A stretch of DNA of 64,000 nucleotides from NCBI RefSeq assembly GCF_012932915.1, contig NZ_VCQU01000006.1, positions 124,001 through 188,000 on the forward strand, written 5' to 3'. Below the pieces are notes generated by a model. That model was not told the DNA's origin, made no database searches, and saw only the letters and a list, made by a program, of their open reading frames with translations. A program made the translations under genes and the position numbers. The stretch's first letter is position 1, and every line of letters starts with the position of its first letter. Origin of the DNA: Antrihabitans stalactiti (GTDB lineage: Bacteria; Actinomycetota; Actinomycetes; Mycobacteriales; Mycobacteriaceae). Positions 10,030 through 17,945 of the stretch are shown in pieces.

Positions 10030-10623
10030 ATGCTCTCCGTCATTTCTGCTGACACAGGTCTATCCGAAACTCACGACCTCCCCGAGCGGGCGATCGCGTC
10101 GGCGCTGCCGACCAGATTTCGCCCTGCCGATCTGCTGCGCATCACCGATCAAGGTGCAGTCGATGTGCTCAACGGCGTATACGACCACTTGCTCCCCGGA
10201 AACGGCGTGTGGCCCAAGGATTCTCGCTGGGCAGTGCGGCTGAGTTCCGACGACGACGTGGATGTCTGGTTGATCAGCTGGGTGCCGGACCAATCGACCG
10301 AACTCCACGATCACGCCGGCTCGATCGGTGCGCTGACCGTTCTGAGCGGTGCGCTGTCGGAGTTCCGTTGGGCTGGTGAGGATTTGCGTCATCGCACCCT
10401 CGAAGCCGGCGATCAGGCATCGTTCCCGATCGGCTGGGTGCACGACGTGATGCGGGCGCCCTCGACCGAGGCCCTCGACGAAGAGTCGCTGGAGCCGACG
10501 CTGAGCGTGCATGCCTACTCGCCGCCGTTGACCGCGATGTCGTACTACGAAGTCACCCCCCATAAGACCCTGCGCCGCACGCGCACAGTTCTCACCGACC
10601 TGCCCGAGGGAGATCCGAAATGA
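10030..10623 (+). CDS. Cysteine dioxygenase family cupin protein
   Basis: The 197-residue protein has the cysteine dioxygenase cupin pattern: an HDH pair at residues 93-95 (ELHDHAGS) and a third His in GWVHDV near 138, the three-His iron site. Such enzymes oxidise cysteine, or related thiols such as 3-mercaptopropionate, to the sulfinate. The ATG has a GGAG eight bases upstream that lies in the leader hairpin. The gene overlaps the following rhodanese gene by ATGA, so the pair probably works together on sulfur released from cysteine. The exact thiol substrate cannot be told from sequence. Confidence 0.88.
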   Translation: MLSVISADTGLSETHDLPERAIASALPTRFRPADLLRITDQGAVDVLNGVYDHLLPGNGVWPKDSRWAVRLSSDDDVDVWLISWVPDQSTELHDHAGSIGALTVLSGALSEFRWAGEDLRHRTLEAGDQASFPIGWVHDVMRAPSTEALDEESLEPTLSVHAYSPPLTAMSYYEVTPHKTLRRTRTVLTDLPEGDPK

Positions 10624-11042
10624 ACATCGATCAACTGCTGGAGCAGGCGCGGACGCGGCTTTCCAGGATCTACGCCTTCCAGCTCCCGGAAGCCCTTGCG
10701 CGAGGAGCGATCCTGGTCGACATCCGACCGCAAGCGCAGCGCGAGCGGGAGGGAACGTTGCAGGGTGCGCTCGCTATCGAGCGCAATGTTCTCGAATGGC
10801 GTTGCGATCCCACCAGTTCCGCTCACCTCGCGCTTGCGGTCGACCACGACGTCGAGTGGATCATCGTGTGCTCGGAGGGTTACACCTCGAGCCTTGCAGC
10901 AGCGGCCCTGCAAGACCTTGGTCTGCACAGGGCCACTGACCTCGTCGGCGGCTACAAGGCGCTCGAAGCGGCCGGACTGCTCGGCGTCGCTGCGCGTGCG
11001 CGCCACGTCGGCCGGTTGTCGGAGACCGTCAACGTTGCGTGA
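10620..11042 (+). CDS. Rhodanese-like sulfurtransferase
   Basis: This is a single rhodanese domain of 140 residues. The catalytic loop is VCSEGYTSS with the persulfide-carrying Cys at position 84, and the N-terminal LVDIRP strand and R-x-G-x-L-x-GA-like segment are in their expected places. Rhodaneses transfer sulfane sulfur, for example from thiosulfate to an acceptor. It is translationally coupled to the cysteine dioxygenase and ends tail-to-tail with the epoxide hydrolase gene, overlapping it by 14 bases. Confidence 0.88.
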   Translation: MNIDQLLEQARTRLSRIYAFQLPEALARGAILVDIRPQAQREREGTLQGALAIERNVLEWRCDPTSSAHLALAVDHDVEWIIVCSEGYTSSLAAAALQDLGLHRATDLVGGYKALEAAGLLGVAARARHVGRLSETVNVA

Positions 11043-12192
11043 GTGAGGCGAAGAACGCTCGGACGTCTGCTACGAGCAGCTCAGGGACCTCCAGAGCAGC
11101 GAAGTGGCCGCCCTCTTCGAAATCGCTCCAGTACACAATGTTGTTGAGCTGCTCCGCATATCGGCGGATTGCGACGTCTTGTTCGAACGCCGCGACGCCG
11201 GTCGGAACGGGCGATGGAGTGGGCCACGAACCCCCGTGCCCGGATTCGTAGTAGAAGTTGGCCGTCGATCCGGCCGAACCCGTGAACCAATAGAGCGAGA
11301 TGTTGGTGAGGATCTCGTCACGTGACACCGCGTCTTCCGGCAGCTTCTTGTCGGAGTTGGTCCATTCCTTGAATTTCTCGACGATCCACGCCAATTGACC
11401 TGCGGGAGAATCGTTGAGGCCGTAGGCGAGGGTCTGGGGGCGGGTCGCCTGGATCTTGAAGTAGCCGTCCATTTCGACGACCCAGTGCTCCAGCATGCCA
11501 ACGCGTTTGCGCTCGAGGTCCGTCATCGTTGCCTGGTCCTCCTCGGACACTGGGCCAAGCGGGATGAACCCGAACGACGCCGCATTCACGTGTACGCCGA
11601 TGACCTTGTCGGGCGCGACTCTGCCCATGTCGGGCGCGATGAAGGCGCCGTAATCGCCACCTTGGACGCCGTAACGCTCGTAGCCGAGCGCCGCCATCAA
11701 CTCGGTCATCGCCTTCGCGTTCCGCATGCTGCTCCACCCGGTATCCGACAACGGAGTGGAGAACCCGAAGCCCGCGAGGGATGGAATGACGACGTCGAAC
11801 GCTGCAGCGGGGTCGCCGCCATGGCTTCGCGGATCGGTGAGGGGACCGATCACGTCCAGGAACTCGACGATGGATCCCGGCCAGCCGTGCAGCAGCATCA
11901 GCGGAGTCGCGTTTGCCTCAGGCGATTTGATGTGCAGGAAATGGAAAGTCTGACCGTCGATCTCGGCCAGAAACTGCGGATGCTGGTTGATCCGGTCTTC
12001 CTTTGCACGCCAGTCGAATTCGTTCGCCCAATAGTCGGCCAGGCCCTTCAGGTAGTCGACAGGGACGCCGCGCTCCCAATCGGTGCCGGGTAGCTGCGCT
12101 GCCCAACGGGTGTTGGCCAACCGACTCTTCAGGTCGTCGATTGCGGCCTCGGGAATCTCGATGCGAAACGGGCGGATGTTGCTGACGGTCAT
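11029..12192 (-). CDS. Epoxide hydrolase (EHN-domain alpha/beta hydrolase)
   Basis: An N-terminal EHN domain (PFRIEIPEAAIDDLKSRL, about residues 5-110) precedes an alpha/beta-hydrolase core. The HGWPGS oxyanion loop and the nucleophile elbow GVQGGDYGAF, with an Asp nucleophile as in epoxide hydrolases, are visible. Such enzymes open epoxides of xenobiotics or lipids to diols. I start at ATG 12192 (MTVSNIRPF), preceded by AGAGGC; the frame is open 14 codons further, but that part overlaps the operator. The gene is divergent from a TetR gene, which probably represses it. Confidence 0.88.
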   Translation of the reverse strand: MTVSNIRPFRIEIPEAAIDDLKSRLANTRWAAQLPGTDWERGVPVDYLKGLADYWANEFDWRAKEDRINQHPQFLAEIDGQTFHFLHIKSPEANATPLMLLHGWPGSIVEFLDVIGPLTDPRSHGGDPAAAFDVVIPSLAGFGFSTPLSDTGWSSMRNAKAMTELMAALGYERYGVQGGDYGAFIAPDMGRVAPDKVIGVHVNAASFGFIPLGPVSEEDQATMTDLERKRVGMLEHWVVEMDGYFKIQATRPQTLAYGLNDSPAGQLAWIVEKFKEWTNSDKKLPEDAVSRDEILTNISLYWFTGSAGSTANFYYESGHGGSWPTPSPVPTGVAAFEQDVAIRRYAEQLNNIVYWSDFEEGGHFAALEVPELLVADVRAFFASLTQR

Positions 12193-12214
12193 CGGGATGC
12201 CTCTCGTTTGATCA

Positions 12215-12260
12215 GAACGGATCGTTCTGTTCAAGAATAACTGAACGGAACGATCCGTTC
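12215..12260. promoter_or_regulatory. TetR-type operator, 19-bp inverted repeat
   Basis: GAACGGATCGTTCTGTTCA (12215-12233) is repeated inverted at 12242-12260 with one mismatch and an 8-bp spacer. Each arm is itself nearly palindromic around GAACGGATCGTTC. It lies between the divergent epoxide hydrolase and TetR genes, so one operator pair could control both. Confidence 0.7.
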
Positions 12261-12277
12261 AAGAGTAGGATCGAAGA

Positions 12278-12922
12278 ATGTCGGATGAACAACCTGCCGT
12301 TTCGCGCCGCGGACGGTTCGCGGAAGCACAGCGCAACGATGGCGCGATCCTCGACGCCGCTCGGGAAGTGTTCGTCGCCGACCCCTCGGCGCCGATGTCG
12401 GCGGTCGCAAAACGCGCAGGTGTGGGAATCGGCGCGCTGTACAACCGCTATGCCAGCAAGGAGGACCTGCTCGGCACGTTGTGCGGACGCGGTCAGGACA
12501 TCTATCTCGAGGTCGTGGAGCGCGCGCTCGCCAGCGATGCCGAGCCCTGGGCGACGTACGTCGAGTGTCTCCAGCAATTGGTGGACGCGGATACGCATTC
12601 GCTGACCGTGCATCTTGCCGGCACGTTCACGCCCACCCCGGTGCACTTGGCGAAGGCCGAACGAATGCGTGAGCTGGGCATCGAACTCTTCGAGCGAGCA
12701 AAAGCAACAGGAAAGATGCGGGACGACGTCACGTTCCTCGACGTCTCCTATTTACTCGAGCTCATCGCAAAATCGACGCTCGGTAGCCCTGCCAGGACCG
12801 CCGAGTTGAAGCGTCGGCAACTCGCGATCGTGACCGATGGGCTCGAACGCACCGACGGCGGACCGCTGCCGGGCTCGCCGCCGACCTGGGCGGAGCAAAC
12901 CGCTCGCTGGGCCATGGAGTAA
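12278..12922 (+). CDS. TetR/AcrR family transcriptional regulator
   Basis: This is a 214-residue repressor with an N-terminal helix-turn-helix (about residues 20-65; ILDAAREVF, SAVAKRAGVGIGALYNRYAS) and a C-terminal ligand domain of the SCO-type TetR group (about 85-190). It is divergent from the epoxide hydrolase gene and beside the double inverted repeat at 12215-12260, so it probably represses the hydrolase and itself until a small ligand binds. It ends 21 bases before lysS. The ligand is unknown. Confidence 0.9.
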   Translation: MSDEQPAVSRRGRFAEAQRNDGAILDAAREVFVADPSAPMSAVAKRAGVGIGALYNRYASKEDLLGTLCGRGQDIYLEVVERALASDAEPWATYVECLQQLVDADTHSLTVHLAGTFTPTPVHLAKAERMRELGIELFERAKATGKMRDDVTFLDVSYLLELIAKSTLGSPARTAELKRRQLAIVTDGLERTDGGPLPGSPPTWAEQTARWAME

Positions 12923-12943
12923 CAGAAGATAAGCTTTGCGGTC

Positions 12944-14449
12944 GTGAGTGAACCTGACGCGACCGAGGATACCCCCGAGCAGATTCGAATCCGCCTCGCC
13001 AAACGCGATCGATTGCTCGAGCAGGGGCGCGATCCTTATCCCGTTTCGGTCGCTCGCACGCACTCGCTGTCCGAAATTCGCGAAATGTTTCCAGATCTCG
13101 AACCCGATTCGAAAACTGGGCGCTCGGTCGGTGTCGCGGGCCGTGTGCTTTTTCGCCGCGATGGTGGCAAGTTGTGTTTTGCCACACTCCAAGAGGGCGA
13201 CGGCACGACGCTGCAAGTGATGATCAGCCTCGCGGGCGTGGGCGAAGAGGCACTCGCGGCGTGGAAGTCGGACGTCGACCTCGGCGATTTCGTCTTTGTT
13301 CATGGCGAGGTCATCAGTTCTCGGCGCGGTGAATTGAGCGTTCTAGCTGATGCCTGGGAGATAGCCGCGAAATCGCTGCGACCGCTGCCGGTTGCGCATA
13401 AGGAGATGAGCGAGGAATCGCGCGTTCGGCAACGCTACGTCGATCTCATCCTCCGACCGGAGGCGCGCGAAATGGCACGCAAGCGTATTGCGGTCGTGCG
13501 CGCTCTTCGGAACGCTCTCGAGCGTCGCGGCTTTCTCGAAGTAGAGACACCTATGCTGCAAACTTTGCACGGCGGCGCGGCGGCCCGACCGTTCGTTACC
13601 CATTCGAACGCACTCGACATCGACTTGTACCTCCGGATCGCGCCGGAGCTCTTTCTGAAACGATGCGTGGTCGGCGGAATCGAGAAGGTCTTCGAGATCA
13701 ATAGGAACTTCAGAAACGAAGGGTCCGACGCGACCCATTCGCCCGAATTTGCAATGCTCGAAACCTACGAGGCGTATGGCACGTATGACGATTCCGCGAA
13801 GATGATCCGGGAATTAGTGCAGGAAGTCGCCCAAGAAGCGCTCGGCACGCAGGTCGTCACTCTTGCGGATGGCACAGAATACGATCTGTCCGGTGAGTGG
13901 GCAACGGTCGAGATGTACCCGTCGTTGTCCGATTCGATCGGCGTTGCGGTCACGCCCGATACGACCGTTGCGGAATTGCTCGAACTCGCCGAGCGAGTCG
14001 GTCTCGAAGTGCCGGAGGGCAAGGGCTACGGTCACGGCAAACTTGTCGAAGAGCTGTGGGAACACCAGTACGGGGACAAACTCCACGCGCCGACGTTCGT
14101 CCGCGATTTCCCTGTAGAGACCTCCCCGCTGACGCGGCAACACAGGTCGAAGCCGGGTGTCACGGAGAAATGGGACCTGTACGTTCGCGGGTTCGAATTG
14201 GCAACGGGTTATTCGGAATTGGTAGATCCGGTCGTCCAGCGTGAGCGTTTTGTCGATCAAGCGCGATTGGCGTCTGCCGGAGACGACGAGGCCATGGCGC
14301 TCGACGAAGAGTTCCTTACCGCAATGGAACACGGCATGCCGCCGACGACGGGTACTGGCATGGGAATCGATCGTTTGCTAATGGCACTTACTGGACTTGG
14401 AATCAGGGAAACCATCTTGTTCCCAATTGTGCGGCCACTCGCTCGCTGA
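12944..14449 (+). CDS. lysS: Lysyl-tRNA synthetase, class II
   Basis: LysS charges tRNA-Lys. It has an N-terminal OB-fold tRNA-binding domain (about 60-170) and the class II catalytic core: motif 2 is [19 protein letters not shown] and motif 3 is [30 protein letters not shown] and [12 protein letters not shown] are also typical. Length (501) is normal. The GTG at 12944 follows a TAAGCT -10-like hexamer (12930-12935) by eight bases, so the message may be leaderless. It directly precedes lsr2, the same order as Rv3598c-Rv3597c. Confidence 0.96.
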   Translation: MSEPDATEDTPEQIRIRLAKRDRLLEQGRDPYPVSVARTHSLSEIREMFPDLEPDSKTGRSVGVAGRVLFRRDGGKLCFATLQEGDGTTLQVMISLAGVGEEALAAWKSDVDLGDFVFVHGEVISSRRGELSVLADAWEIAAKSLRPLPVAHKEMSEESRVRQRYVDLILRPEAREMARKRIAVVRALRNALERRGFLEVETPMLQTLHGGAAARPFVTHSNALDIDLYLRIAPELFLKRCVVGGIEKVFEINRNFRNEGSDATHSPEFAMLETYEAYGTYDDSAKMIRELVQEVAQEALGTQVVTLADGTEYDLSGEWATVEMYPSLSDSIGVAVTPDTTVAELLELAERVGLEVPEGKGYGHGKLVEELWEHQYGDKLHAPTFVRDFPVETSPLTRQHRSKPGVTEKWDLYVRGFELATGYSELVDPVVQRERFVDQARLASAGDDEAMALDEEFLTAMEHGMPPTTGTGMGIDRLLMALTGLGIRETILFPIVRPLAR

Positions 14450-14499
14450 TCTTCGCGCGATTCCGTGTATATTACTTTCGATTTGTGTTCCGTGGAATT

Positions 14500-14530
14500 G
14501 GGGTACGCTGACCCCGAGCAGTAGGCCTAC
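14500..14530. promoter_or_regulatory. Palindromes in the lsr2 upstream region
   Basis: Two adjacent dyads lie 37-67 bases before the lsr2 start: GGGGT/ACCCC around a TACGCT (14500-14515) and the perfect 10-bp palindrome GTAGGCCTAC (14521-14530). TACGCT resembles a -10 element, so the first dyad may be an operator over the promoter. No protein can be named for either site. Confidence 0.35.
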
Positions 14531-14566
14531 GATGTAGGTCACTCCATTCGAGAGGAAAGTCATCCC

Positions 14567-14923
14567 ATGGCAAAGAAGGTCACTGTCACCCTCATCGACG
14601 ATGTGGATGGGGAGGCTCCTGCCGACGAGACGGTCGAGTTCGGTATCGACGGTGTGTCTTACGAGATCGACCTGTCCTCGGCAAATGCAGCCAAGTTGCG
14701 GTCGTTGCTCGACGTTTGGGTTTCCAGCGCTCGCAAGGTGAGTGGCCGTCGTAGGGCAGCGAAGCCCACAATTGTTGCCGCCGGTACAAAGAGCCGGGTC
14801 TCGGTTGATCGTGAACAAAGCGCAGCTATTCGTGAATGGGCGCGCCGAAACGGACACAAGGTGTCGGCAAGAGGACGAATCTCCGCAGAAATCACGGAAG
14901 CCTACAACAAGGCGAAGAAGTGA
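14567..14923 (+). CDS. lsr2: Lsr2 nucleoid-associated protein
   Basis: Lsr2 is the actinobacterial counterpart of H-NS: it bridges DNA and silences AT-rich, often foreign, genes. The N-terminal dimerisation part starts [20 protein letters not shown], followed by a basic linker. The C-terminal DNA-binding domain ends with the AT-hook-like SARGRIS (the usual form is RGRIP or similar) and EITEAYNKA. The 118-residue length is normal. A GAGAGGAAAG ribosome site precedes ATG 14567. The 3-prime flank (about 14950-14975) is AT-rich. Confidence 0.97.
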   Translation: MAKKVTVTLIDDVDGEAPADETVEFGIDGVSYEIDLSSANAAKLRSLLDVWVSSARKVSGRRRAAKPTIVAAGTKSRVSVDREQSAAIREWARRNGHKVSARGRISAEITEAYNKAKK

Positions 14924-15362
14924 CCTTGTTCGGCAAAGTTCTGTGCAAGTAGTTAACTAATTTTCACAATTTTGCTCGGGGCGCAGGCGGATTTCTCCCG
15001 ATGATGATCTTTCCTACCTGACGTTGAGCGTCGCACCTGCCGCAGTCGACTAATCAGCAATCCTTCCCGCCGCACCGGCGGCTGTGTCTACAGTCGCCGC
15101 GTAGCGCGACGTCACGCACATTCAGCAGTGCGATTTCACGCCTGCCGCAATCGAATCGGTAGCCCACGCCGGCTCTTCGCCGCAGTCAACCAGCCCATGG
15201 GCCCGCCGCGCATAGGTGTTCGGCGCCTATTCGTTAACTCCGCTCCGCTCGTAAGCGCACAGGGGGGTGGATATCTCCCCCCTGGGGTGCCTATTGCGTT
15301 CGCTTCGTAACGAAGAGGATCAGTGTTAACAAGCGAACGAAATGACCCGAGGAGCACACGAA
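14924..15362. other. Long intergenic region with hairpins before the chorismate mutase gene
   Basis: No supported gene lies in these 439 bases. CAGGGGGG (15260-15267) pairs with CCCCCCTG (15277-15284) around a 9-base loop. GTTCGCTT (15298-15305) pairs with AAGCGAAC (15331-15338), and within it CTTCG (15303-15307) pairs with CGAAG (15311-15315); the last two stems share bases, so they exclude each other. A 14-base imperfect direct repeat CCTGCCGCARTCGA occurs at 15036 and 15141. A short frame at 15128-15310 has no ribosome site and is not called. Confidence 0.45.
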
Positions 15363-15674
15363 ATGCCGATCACCGCAGAAGCCCCCACCGCAGCCACCCA
15401 CGCCGCGGGCGCCGATCTGTCCCAGCGCGAAATCGAAATGCTGCGTGAAGAACTGGACGAGCTCGACGCAGAAATCCTGGCCGCAGTCCGCCGGCGCGTC
15501 GAGATCACCCGACGCGCCGGCCTGGCCCGAATCGGTGCGGGACTGCCGCAGGTGACTCAGCACTCCGAGATGCAGGTTCTGCGTCGCTTCGAGAAGGAAC
15601 TTGGTCGCGACGGTGTCAGCTTGGGCATGTTGCTGCTCCGCCTGGGCCGGACTGGCGCTCCCCGTCAGCACTGA
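15363..15674 (+). CDS. Chorismate mutase, AroQ type
   Basis: The enzyme converts chorismate to prephenate on the way to Phe and Tyr. The all-helical AroQ domain is visible: LREELDELDAEILAAVRRRVEITRR carries the conserved Arg/Asp pattern (residues about 22-46), followed by a shorter second half. At 103 residues it resembles the small cytoplasmic chorismate mutase of M. tuberculosis (Rv0948c), which is active mainly with its DAHP synthase partner. The ATG at 15363 has GAGGAG eight bases upstream; an upstream in-frame ATG at 15342 would place that site inside the gene. Confidence 0.85.
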   Translation: MPITAEAPTAATHAAGADLSQREIEMLREELDELDAEILAAVRRRVEITRRAGLARIGAGLPQVTQHSEMQVLRRFEKELGRDGVSLGMLLLRLGRTGAPRQH

Positions 15675-15736
15675 ACTGAAAGGCCACTGCCTGCACAAAT
15701 GGGGCCGTCTTGCTGTAATTCCGGCCACGCGGCACG

Positions 15737-15760
15737 ATTGACCTGTGATAAGAGGTCAAT
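15737..15760 (+). promoter_or_regulatory. Inverted repeat covering the FHA-gene ribosome site
   Basis: ATTGACCT (15737-15744) and AGGTCAAT (15753-15760) form a perfect 8-bp inverted repeat with an 8-base spacer. It ends directly before the GTG at 15761, and the second arm contains most of the AGAGG Shine-Dalgarno (15751-15755). It could be a DNA operator or an RNA stem that limits translation. Confidence 0.5.
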
Positions 15761-16384
15761 GTGTCAGTTCTTGATGGGCCATGCTTGCGATTTGCAGACG
15801 AACTCGGACGACAGCAGGAGTTGATGCTGTCGCCCGAACTCCCTCGTGTGACGGTCGGTCGGTCACCCCAAGCCGACGTGCCGTTGACGTGGGACGACGA
15901 GGTATCGCGACTGCACGCGGCTATCGAATGGATGGGAACACACTGGACGATCCTCGACGACGGACTGTCCCGCAACGGAACCTTCGTCAACGGCGAACGG
16001 CTCGCCGGACGCCGACGCCTGCGTGCAGGCGATCGCATCCGGATCGGCGCAGCGCTGTTGACGTTCCATGAGTTCGGTTCCGGCATCGACGACGTCACCA
16101 GGGTCTCGTCGAACCTCGTTCCGACCTTGCGGTCGCTGACCGAAACTCAGCGGTCCGTGCTTGTGGCGCTGTGCCGTCCGTACAAGCACAGCGCGGCGTT
16201 CGCGAGCCCTGCTTCGAATCAGCAGATTGCGGCCGAGTTGTTCTTGAGCGTCGATGCGATCAAAACGCACTTGCGGGCGCTGTTCGCGAAGTTCGGTGTC
16301 GAGGACCTCCCGCAGAATCAGAAGCGGGTTCGCCTGGCGGAGTTGGCACTACAGAGCGGCGTCATCTCCGAACGCGACCTCTAA
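15761..16384 (+). CDS. FHA domain protein with C-terminal helix-turn-helix
   Basis: Residues about 25-100 form a forkhead-associated domain, which binds phosphothreonine: VTVGRS, SRLHA and NGTFVNG are the expected loops. Residues about 125-200 resemble a LuxR/transcription-factor-like helix-turn-helix (LTETQRSVLVALCRPY, SNQQIAAELFLSVDAIKTHL). The combination suggests a regulator switched by a Ser/Thr protein kinase. It starts at GTG 15761 beneath the inverted repeat described above. It is convergent with the AraC gene, with palindromic repeat copy 1 between them. Confidence 0.85.
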   Translation: MSVLDGPCLRFADELGRQQELMLSPELPRVTVGRSPQADVPLTWDDEVSRLHAAIEWMGTHWTILDDGLSRNGTFVNGERLAGRRRLRAGDRIRIGAALLTFHEFGSGIDDVTRVSSNLVPTLRSLTETQRSVLVALCRPYKHSAAFASPASNQQIAAELFLSVDAIKTHLRALFAKFGVEDLPQNQKRVRLAELALQSGVISERDL

Positions 16385-16388
16385 CCCC

Positions 16389-16432
16389 TCGTGAGTCTTT
16401 TAGGAGTCCAGGGACTCCTGAAAGACTCACGA
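16389..16432. repeat. Dispersed palindrome, copy 1
   Basis: TCGTGAGTCTTTTAGGAGTCC and its inverted copy meet around a 2-base AG centre; the arms differ by one T-G wobble pair. It starts five bases after the FHA-HTH gene stop and ends four bases before the AraC gene stop. Three related copies are at 45469, 53141 and 63458. Confidence 0.9.
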
Positions 16433-16436
16433 CCGT

Positions 16437-17363
16437 TTACGCACCGAGTCGGAATTCGCGCGGGCTGACGCCACGTTCGCGTTTGAAAGCTGTGCTGAGG
16501 GCGAATGCGCTGCCATACCCAACCTGTCTGGCCACGGCGTCGACGGTCGCATCGGACTCGACCAGCAAATCGGCTGCCAATGCGAGGCGCCACTCGGTGA
16601 GGAATGCCATCGGAGATTCGCCGACCAGGTCGGTGAATCTCCGAGCAAGACCGGCTCTGGACAGTCCGCACTCTGTCGCCAAGCTCGCGACCGTCCATGC
16701 ATGTGCGGGATTGTTCTGCAGAAGCCGCAGCGCCTTTCCGACGACCGGGTCGCCGTAGGCCTGATACCAGGAGGGCGCTTCGTCGCGGGCGAACCAGGCG
16801 CGTAGCGCGGCGATCAGCACCAGATCGAGCAAGCGGTCCAGCACGACGCCTTGGCCGGGCTCGTCCCGCTCGACTTCTCGCCCCAGCAGTGCGACGAGCG
16901 GGGTGTCGAGTTCTGTCTCGGGCATGACGACGAATGCTGGCAACGCACGCAACAGCCGCTGACTGACCGCGCCGCATGACTCGTAGGTGCCGGTCACCAT
17001 CATGTTCGGTCCGGCAGGATTGTTGCCCCACTTGCGCACTCCGAGGCTCATCGTCTCGCAGAGCACTTCACCGTCGGGGGTCATCGTGACTTGGCCCGGC
17101 GCGATGATGATGTCCGGAGGCGTGTCTGGACGGTCGGCGACCGTGTACGGCTTCGGACCGCGCACGATGACGATGTCACCCGAGCGGATCTCGATCGGCG
17201 CACCAGAGTCGGGAACCACCCACGCAGCGCCTCGCATGTTGGCGATGAGCGTCAGCGGTGCCTCGTCTTGAATGCGGAGCGACCAGGGTGGCTTCAGAAT
17301 CGACTTCATGAAGAACGCGCCGCGGGCGCGTGGTCCCTCGAGCAGGCTGGCTAGCGCGTCCAT
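16437..17363 (-). CDS. AraC family regulator with cupin N-terminal domain
   Basis: The C-terminal 100 residues carry the double helix-turn-helix of AraC proteins (WTVASLATECGLSRAGLARRF, then VDAVARQVGYGSAFALSTAF with the final FKRERGVSPREFR). The N-terminal half is a cupin_6-type sensor domain (LTLIANMRGAAWVVPDSG, GDIVIVRGPKPY). The start is ATG 17363 (MDALASLLEG), giving 308 residues; the frame is open further upstream but that part overlaps the divergent promoter and DUF1772 gene. It probably controls the divergent gene at 17445. Confidence 0.88.
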   Translation of the reverse strand: MDALASLLEGPRARGAFFMKSILKPPWSLRIQDEAPLTLIANMRGAAWVVPDSGAPIEIRSGDIVIVRGPKPYTVADRPDTPPDIIIAPGQVTMTPDGEVLCETMSLGVRKWGNNPAGPNMMVTGTYESCGAVSQRLLRALPAFVVMPETELDTPLVALLGREVERDEPGQGVVLDRLLDLVLIAALRAWFARDEAPSWYQAYGDPVVGKALRLLQNNPAHAWTVASLATECGLSRAGLARRFTDLVGESPMAFLTEWRLALAADLLVESDATVDAVARQVGYGSAFALSTAFKRERGVSPREFRLGA

Positions 17364-17444
17364 GACTGAATCGTAGACGCTCGAACATGGAAATGAGCCT
17401 TTCAGCGATGGTTCGTCTCGCCATGACGGACTGTAATTGCTGAC

Positions 17445-17945
17445 ATGAACACGTTCCGAGCCATCGTCCTCATCGCATCGACGATCAGCACCGGCTTGCT
17501 GGCCGGCGTCTACTACTCCTACGCAGTCTCGGTGATGCCTGCGCTGAACCAAGTCGACGACCGCGCGGCCGTGGATGTGATGCAGCGGATAAACGTCGTG
17601 ATCGTCAATCCGGTTTTCATGCTCAGCTTTCTGGGCGCACCGGTCGTCACGGCAGTCATCGCAGGAATGCTGTTCGGCAAGGACATGCCGTCCGTGCTGG
17701 CGTGGGTCGGAGCGGCCGCGGTACTGAACATCGTCGGCACACTAGTCAGCTTCGCCTTCAACATTCCGCTCAACAACCAGCTGGACGCGGCGGGCAAAGC
17801 GGTGTCGATCGCGGACCCCGCGAATGTCTGGTCCGAATTCATCACCTCGTGGGTCCGCTGGAACATCGTCCGCGGTCTCGCGCATACAACCGCATTCGGC
17901 TGCTTGATCTGGGCGTTGGTGCAGTACGGCCGGGTACGGACCTAG
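17445..17945 (+). CDS. DUF1772 (anthrone oxygenase-like) membrane protein
   Basis: This 166-residue protein has four hydrophobic segments (about residues 5-27, 55-75, 83-105 and 140-160) and the family features of an N-terminal TISTGLLAGVYYSY and a mid-protein FNIPLNNQL. DUF1772 members are called anthrone-oxygenase-like, but bacterial members mostly lack a known reaction. It is divergent from the AraC gene (81 bases between) and its stop shares the CTAG with the convergent hydrolase gene. Confidence 0.85.
   Translation: MNTFRAIVLIASTISTGLLAGVYYSYAVSVMPALNQVDDRAAVDVMQRINVVIVNPVFMLSFLGAPVVTAVIAGMLFGKDMPSVLAWVGAAAVLNIVGTLVSFAFNIPLNNQLDAAGKAVSIADPANVWSEFITSWVRWNIVRGLAHTTAFGCLIWALVQYGRVRT

Noticed and set aside
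15128-15310. Sixty-codon frame between lsr2 and the chorismate mutase gene
   Set aside because: It has no ribosome site or recognisable protein features and runs through hairpins; codon use does not look coding.
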